Shown: positions 57,363 through 64,000 of the stretch, piece by piece
Position numbering within the stretch: the stretch's first letter is position 1
Layout of the letters: every line of letters begins with the position of its first letter
Assembly: GCA_030770425.1 (NCBI GenBank)
Contig: JASJFT010000002.1
Coordinates: 124,001-188,000, forward strand
DNA from: Darksidea phi
Taxonomy: Eukaryota; Ascomycota; Dothideomycetes; Pleosporales; Lentitheciaceae
Direction of reading: 5' to 3'
Length of the DNA: 64,000 nucleotides
Program-made: the position numbers and the translations under genes
The notes under the pieces: generated by a model
What the model was told of the DNA's origin: nothing
Database searches by the model: none
Seen by the model: the letters and a program-made list of their open reading frames with translations, nothing else

Positions 57363-57877
57363 CTCTGAGCACTCTGTGTCTTGTAAGTGGGAAGGTTAAT
57401 CGTAAGATCAATATGAGGGCTATTAGGATATATCAGCATCAGTGACGTTCGCAAGGCTTCCACGCGCGTCGCCATCGCGCCATATTTGTAATCGCGCTAA
57501 GACCTTCCACGTGCCTACACTGGTCACCTCTGCACATGTGGAAGCGAACCTATCCCAAGGTTAAATCTTTGAAAAGAAACTTGGTTCGCTATCCATCATG
57601 TCCGGCTGCTAAAGTCGAAGCGAAATCCTGTAAAGTATATGTATTGCATCACAAAGAAATACACTAATACCTATCCGTCCGTCCGTCCGTCCTAACCTTC
57701 CCCTCCGTTGGTCCTCGAAAACGACGCTGGAGCTAAAGTCTCAGCAAACGTGGGTATCAATGTATCTTATCCAAGCGGTTCTCCAACGGTAAGCCACCCA
57801 AAAGAAAATGCGCCGCATAAATGCCCAAGCGATCCGCTCCCAATGCGATACATACAAAAGAAACGAGCTCAAGCCCA
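57363..57877. promoter_or_regulatory. Intergenic region
   Basis: Promoter of the WLM protease gene (-) and 3' UTR of the LicD gene (-). Contains four tandem GTCC units at about 57679-57696. No gene seen. Confidence 0.4.
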
Positions 57878-59052
57878 CTAAGCCGCTCGTTGCATCGTCT
57901 TCTCCTTTTCCTCAGCAGCCTTCCTCATCTCCTCTTCGCGCTGCTCTCTACGTAGCTCCTCCACTCGTCTATCTTTTTCTGCTTGTTCGGGGGTCTTGAT
58001 CCAGAGCTTTTGCTGTAGATTCCAAGCATGCCTGGGAGTTTGTCAAATAATGTCTAATAATGTAGACGGTAAGACAGGAAGTACTCACCCTTGAAACTCG
58101 GTGACAACAAGCGCCTTCTCCTTGTACTCCTCAATTAGAATCTTATCATACGAATACGGCACCTTCGCGACCACGCCCTCAAATACAGTCTCCCGCATCG
58201 GATAAAGATCACTCGTCTTGTATCGATGGTAATTCTTGCAGACCCACATCCCCGGGTTGGTATCAGGGTGTGTCTCGCTGAGACCCGTGATGTCGATGAA
58301 CAAGCCGTTGTTGACGTCTATCCACCTTGCATCAATTATGTTCAAGCCGTCGCCGCGTTCACGCTCCCATATCCACGGATTGACGTCGAGGAGGTATTCG
58401 CGCTGTGTGGTACCGTCGGGGAAGGTGTATATATGGCGGGTTTGGTTGTAGTGATCGGCGATGTATTGAAGAGTTGCGCCGGAGACTTGGGTGTCCATGT
58501 CCCAGTCCCATGGTAAACGCTGGAACATACGTTAGTTGTGATTTCGTCAGCAGTAAGACATGCCATACTTTTCCATTCCACCACCACCCAAGCAGTGTCC
58601 CGTGCGCTATCCATGTGTCTAGGCCTTTCTCACGAAAGAAGTCGAGGTATGCACGGATCATGTGTAGTTGTGTGTCGTTGCGTTCGTCATCAGAGACGAT
58701 GCCGTGAAAGTAACGAGCGTCGTAGTGACCCATCAAGTCTCCTTCTCTGCTTAAACATCAGCCTGATTCGATATCATCCATACCTCCACGTTGTTTGAGG
58801 TAGCGATAAAAGAAAGTATCTGAGCAGCCTCGAGACGAGAGCCGCATAATGCTGCAGCTTTGGAAGGACATACCCAGGCTCATGGAAGTACTTCAACGCC
58901 TCCTTTTGCTCCGTTGTCAATCCTTCGCGTTCTTCCGTCTTTCTCGACCCCAGAACCAAATTCCTATCTCGCCCCGCCTGCACCGGCGATGCCATACCCT
59001 CTCCTAGTATCAATGCACCTGCAGCCGCTGCCGCATATCTCGAGAATTTCAT
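57878..59052 (-). CDS. LicD-family protein (Mnn4-like)
   Basis: LicD/fukutin-type transferase; in fungi these are linked to mannosyl-phosphate addition to wall glycoproteins (Mnn4). Exons: 59052-58874, 58746-58569, 58519-58089 and 58031-57878 (313 aa). A signal peptide or signal anchor (KFSRYAAAAAGALILGEG) suggests Golgi or secretory location. Landmarks: KYFHEPG joined to EGDLMGHYDARYF, LDTWIAHGTLLGWWWNGK, then the acidic motif RLPWDWDMDTQVS, DVNPWIWERERGDG and IDARWIDVNNGLFIDITGL. The C-terminus is a charged helix (KDRRVEELRREQREEEMRK). Intron 1 is 127 nt, longer than the others, but it is the only join that keeps the frame and the HYD motif. Confidence 0.88.
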
Positions 59053-60425
59053 ATCCGAAAGTCAGGAGGATTCCCCTCGAAATCTAGCGTGGCGTCGAAA
59101 GTGCGTCGACGGTATGAATACAAGTGGCTGAAATTGACGTCTAAACGGTCGATATGGAGTGTTGCGCTGAGTCTTCCACCGGAAGGATGTTTGAGTATTG
59201 GAATGCAGAAGTCTCAGAGTGATTCGACGGGACTGTCTCTCTTGGAAGGCGTGCCCTTGTATCGATGCCAGGCCTGCAGTACCTAAACCGTTCGGGTGTC
59301 GGCAGGAGTGACGCAGATAGGGAATGTAAAACAGCAATAACAACTCAATCAATGCTTTCTCCTACAGCAAGAGCATGGAGAAGGGGGTGGAACTGCCCCC
59401 CAAGCAGAACAACCAGACGGCAAGCGGCCAGGCGGTTCTGGATGCACACCATCTGCCATGCTCGATTGCGCGGCGTTATCCGCCTCAGCAGTGGAGATCA
59501 AGCATCGCCGTGCGCCAATGCCCAGGTGGGCAAGCGATCGCGTGCAGGACAAGCCGGTTCTTCCGAAGTGCCAGTAACGCACGGCCTCGGGCACTAGGGG
59601 ACGATGCAACTTGCTTCGACCGTAATTACATCCCTTCCCTGCTTTGCTGTTGCCGTCAGCTGGTGGGGTGGGGATATGCAGCGAGCCTGGGTTTTTGAAA
59701 CAGTTGACGGCTCAATTAATGTACGAGAGGCTGTATCGTCGTACGAAGTAGCATGCCAAAATGGGTTGCATCGGCTGACCTGCCGTCTACCCGCACAAAC
59801 GGTTGGTATCACCATGGCAGTCCCTTGGCCAACAAGATGTTCATCGCTTGTCCTTCTCCGCACTTCGGCTCAAAGCCTGCTCACGACGACGACAGCAGAG
59901 AAAAGGAAGCTGTTAGGATGCGCAATGTGTTTCCACAAGTAAAAGTGGTCATGGTCAGGCTGCATTGACGCGACGCACCGGAAAAGACCCACGGTTGGAT
60001 CAAATAGCGCCGACAACGCACCGGCGACGCTAGAATTTCCACGTAAGCACCGCAGATTGATTAATGTGGCGGCGGTAGATCAGTATATAAGGAGCGGCTC
60101 CCCGCCCGCCACCTCCCAGTCTTTCACATGCCAAGAAATAGAGTGTGCAGAAGGTTTTGATGCATCTAATTTCCACTACCATGGAAATGATAGTCGTATA
60201 TGCCCATACTTTTAGCACGCCCTCCAATCAGAAAACATCTATTTTCAACTTTGGAGAAAGCCAAATACCTCTAACGCCGAAGGACAACGACAATGGCGTC
60301 TATGACACGTCCATGGCATCCGTACCATTCGTCACGGCAAGAGAGACATCACCTGCGTCACCAATGAGGCGCTTCTCAGACTCGGTTACGAACTAGAATA
60401 CCAGAGTTAGCAACTTTGTGTGCAG
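59053..60425. other. 1.4-kb stretch without firm gene
   Basis: No firm gene. A TATA-like GTATATAAGG at about 60082-60091 followed by a C/T-rich tract precedes a 78-codon frame at 60160-60396 (+, MHLISTTMEMIVV start) with no motif; it may be a small gene but is too weak to call. Other ORFs are shadows. Confidence 0.4.
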
Positions 60426-61807
<1,382 letters not shown>

Positions 61808-62189
61808 GGTGGGAGATGGACCAGTGTCGTCGGCAGGCGGGTGTAGCAGATGTCGCCCTCCTACAGAACAATTGAACACACCACAGCGAAAGCTGCATGA
61901 AGCTCGGGCCACTCTATATCGCCACTCGATAATTGTTGGACCCACTTCGCTATGCCTAATTGGGAAAGGCTCGCGTCCCAGAGCGCGTCGCGCACGGGGT
62001 TGATTCGTGCGTGTTACGACGGGTCGCCAGCGGTTTGTTCTTGACCCTATATAACCCAGTCCTCTTCTCCTCTTGGTGTACCAATCCCTCCAGCTGCTGC
62101 TACTTCCTACAGAGAGGCAGCAGCAGCAACCCATCTTTCCTTACTTACTTGCTTACTTGCTTAGTTACATCTGAGACAAGACCGCCACA
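61808..62189. promoter_or_regulatory. Divergent promoter of RVB2 and coiled-coil gene
   Basis: 382 bp between two divergent starts. A TTACTTGC-type short tandem repeat sits at about 62143-62165, just upstream of the + strand ATG, and CCTATATAACCCAG (about 62046) is TATA-like for that gene. Confidence 0.5.
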
Positions 62190-64000
62190 ATGTCTAGGCG
62201 GCCTGTATATCCGACGACCAGCAGAACCTCAGGCAGCAATCGTGCCCCCAGAGTGACCAGGTACGTTATGCCCTTGCATCCAACGCTCGCTACCGACCAC
62301 TATGGTTACAACCTTACAGCCCTGGCCTAAGCCATGATTGTCTTGCGCCCGTCTCAGCGATTATCTGCTGTGCTCACGTGCCTTCGTGTGACACCCCTCT
62401 AGATCACCTGACCGTGGATGCATACATGTGTAGTTCGCTCGAGTGCTTGCTAACACTTTACTAGCCCTGCTGACAGTGTCCATCGTTCATCGGTGTCGGC
62501 GTCATCAGACCCCATGGGTTCGAAGAAAAGATCTACGGGCCCGGAACGGGGAAACAGTCCGCCAGAGAAACGAGTGCGTTCTGGCGAATACGATAGGGTA
62601 CAGCCGATTAAGTACTTCCCGCTACACTCGTTCGCTCGCTTACGCATGCGAATAGTATGCTACCCTAGGAAGTCCTATGAGGCCCTTCAGTCCACCATAT
62701 TCAGAGCACAGCTCCATCACTAATATCCATGTACCTGTTCCTACTGGACTTGCACCTAAGACCAAGCATGGACGTTGCATTGACCATTACAGGCCCACCA
62801 GGGATGAACATGCCCGTAGAGAATCGCTAGACCGCAGAGTACCAAACGGCGTGCGGATGCCCAGCGATGCGGGCCAAAGTCCCCTAGTTCGCAACCGCTC
62901 ACCCCTGTCGGGATGGCATGGCGATAGAGGCACTCCTGGAAGCGGGGATTCTACTCCACAACAGGTGGCCCCTCCCGCTCCGTCAATGCTGGCAACTACT
63001 TCGAGCTCGTCCGTTGGGACTAGTGGCACTAGATTCGACCTTCAGGCTCTAGCGAGTGTGATCCACATGGCCACGGCAGAATATAACAACTCTCAACTAG
63101 AGCAGCAAGAGAAGCTCGAAGACAGCCCTTCTGGCACTGTATCGTCATTGCGCATCATTAAGGCCAGGAAACGAGCTCAGGCTAGCGCAGAACTAGAGTA
63201 CTGTAAGCAGAGAATGGGAAATTTCATGCCTCAGATAGTTCCAGCTGCCACTGCCGACAAGAATGGAACGGAAAGTTTATCCAACGAGGAACGAGCCACT
63301 TCAAGTCGGACGCAGGCGGAATATAAGGCCTTGCAAATTGAAGTCGAAAATCTGAAGAACGAGCGAAAGACAATTCTAAGTCGACTTGAAGAACTAGAAA
63401 AGTTGAGTGGTCTACCCAAGTCGTTTGACCAGCTAAGAGCGACATCGAATAAGCTAGATCAATGGCGACAGAACCAACCGGAACCTTTGACGCTGGAGCA
63501 GGTCCAGACAACCATAAAGGAGTACATGCCACCCGCTCTGGATGCCATCAAGACAGACTTTACGACGCAAATCAAGCAAGCCCTCAAAGAAAGTTCTCCC
63601 TCACCTGCTTCAGTGCAGGATGTTCGCATGCTCGTTGAATTCAAAAAGCAGATCGAGGAGGCAAATTGGCCAAACCAGCTCCATGTGCTAAAGGAACGTA
63701 TCGAAGAGGTTTCTAAACACCGAGGCACAACCCACAGCAATGTAGAGAAGCTGACGATCGAGCTTGAGAAGCTTGGAAACACCCAAAACAATGCTCTTAA
63801 GGGACTCGAACAGAAATTCGATGAGAAGATCGCCCAGAACCTAGATGACTTTAAAAGCGATCTTAAGAGGGTCAATGGCCCGTTAAAGGACGAGCACGCG
63901 CGTACCGGAAAGACCGTGTTGGACAGGGTTCAGTTGCTAGAGACATCCTATAGCCAGATTGAAGCTTCTCAAGGGAACCATGACATGTTATCAGAGGACC
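62190..64000 (+). CDS. Coiled-coil protein, 5' part (runs off window)
   Basis: Exons 62190-62260, 62465-62597 and 62656 onward, open to the end of the window in phase (about 515 residues seen). The N-terminus is Ser/Arg/Pro-rich and disordered (MSRRPVYPTTSRTSGSN, then SKKRSTGPERGNSPPEKRVR). Intron 2 splices AGG/GTACAG to GAATAG/TATGCT, giving YDRYATLGSPMRPF. From about residue 270 the sequence is helical, with long charged coiled coil such as QLEQQEKLED and EYKALQIEVENLKNERKTI. No enzyme motif is visible. A scaffold or cytoskeletal role would fit, but the rest of the gene is missing, so no function is assigned. It shares its promoter region with RVB2. Confidence 0.75.

Noticed and set aside
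60160..60396. 78-codon + strand ORF behind a TATA-like element
   Set aside because: The promoter-like context is suggestive, but the protein has no signal peptide, domain or clear codon bias; kept only as a note on the region.

Overview
The window is nuclear DNA of a filamentous ascomycete (Pezizomycotina, most likely a Dothideomycete; the class is inference). The evidence is short introns, mostly about 44-60 nt, with CTAAC-type branch sites, Zn2Cys6 regulators, PTH11/SAT4-type seven-helix receptors, a class II-type secreted peroxidase, a SepA-type formin and a Fot1/pogo-like transposon. Multi-exon models were built by hand from splice signals and reading-frame phase; coordinates span first to last coding base and exon ends are in the evidence.

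0-16 kb holds conserved genes: NAD formate dehydrogenase (3.0-4.5 kb, +), a small one-helix membrane protein (5.0-5.6, -), a 1,750-aa formin (6.2-11.5, +) and an F-box protein (12.2-13.7, -). The first 3 kb has only a BTB/POZ remnant and one doubtful ORF. 16-29 kb is sparse: a secreted heme peroxidase (+), a nine-exon Zn2Cys6 regulator (-), a secreted type-B carboxylesterase (-) and a SAT4/PTH11 receptor (-). 29-32 kb holds an island of unusual composition and a 307-bp TA-flanked MITE-like element.

32-49 kb is accessory in character: a secreted, probably GPI-anchored S41 peptidase (-), a second SAT4 receptor with a frame-disrupting 5-bp duplication (+), a second Zn2Cys6 regulator (+), an apparently intact 1.85-kb Fot1/pogo-like transposon with 60-bp identical terminal inverted repeats, then three small enzymes on + (PhyH-type dioxygenase, short-chain dehydrogenase, hexapeptide O-acetyltransferase) that could be a tailoring mini-cluster.

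49.3-49.7 kb carries the standout feature, a U2 snRNA gene on the minus strand. Its 5' end appears to be interrupted by a 90-nt mRNA-type spliceosomal intron after only about 6 nt of RNA. 50-64 kb returns to mostly housekeeping genes: a small spliced ORF, a membrane/AT-hook protein, a broken membrane/coiled-coil gene, a WLM-domain (Wss1-like) metalloprotease, a LicD-family protein, the AAA+ ATPase RVB2 and the 5' part of a long coiled-coil protein that leaves the window.

No CRISPR, virus or toxin gene was recognised. No complete tRNA or rRNA gene could be supported.
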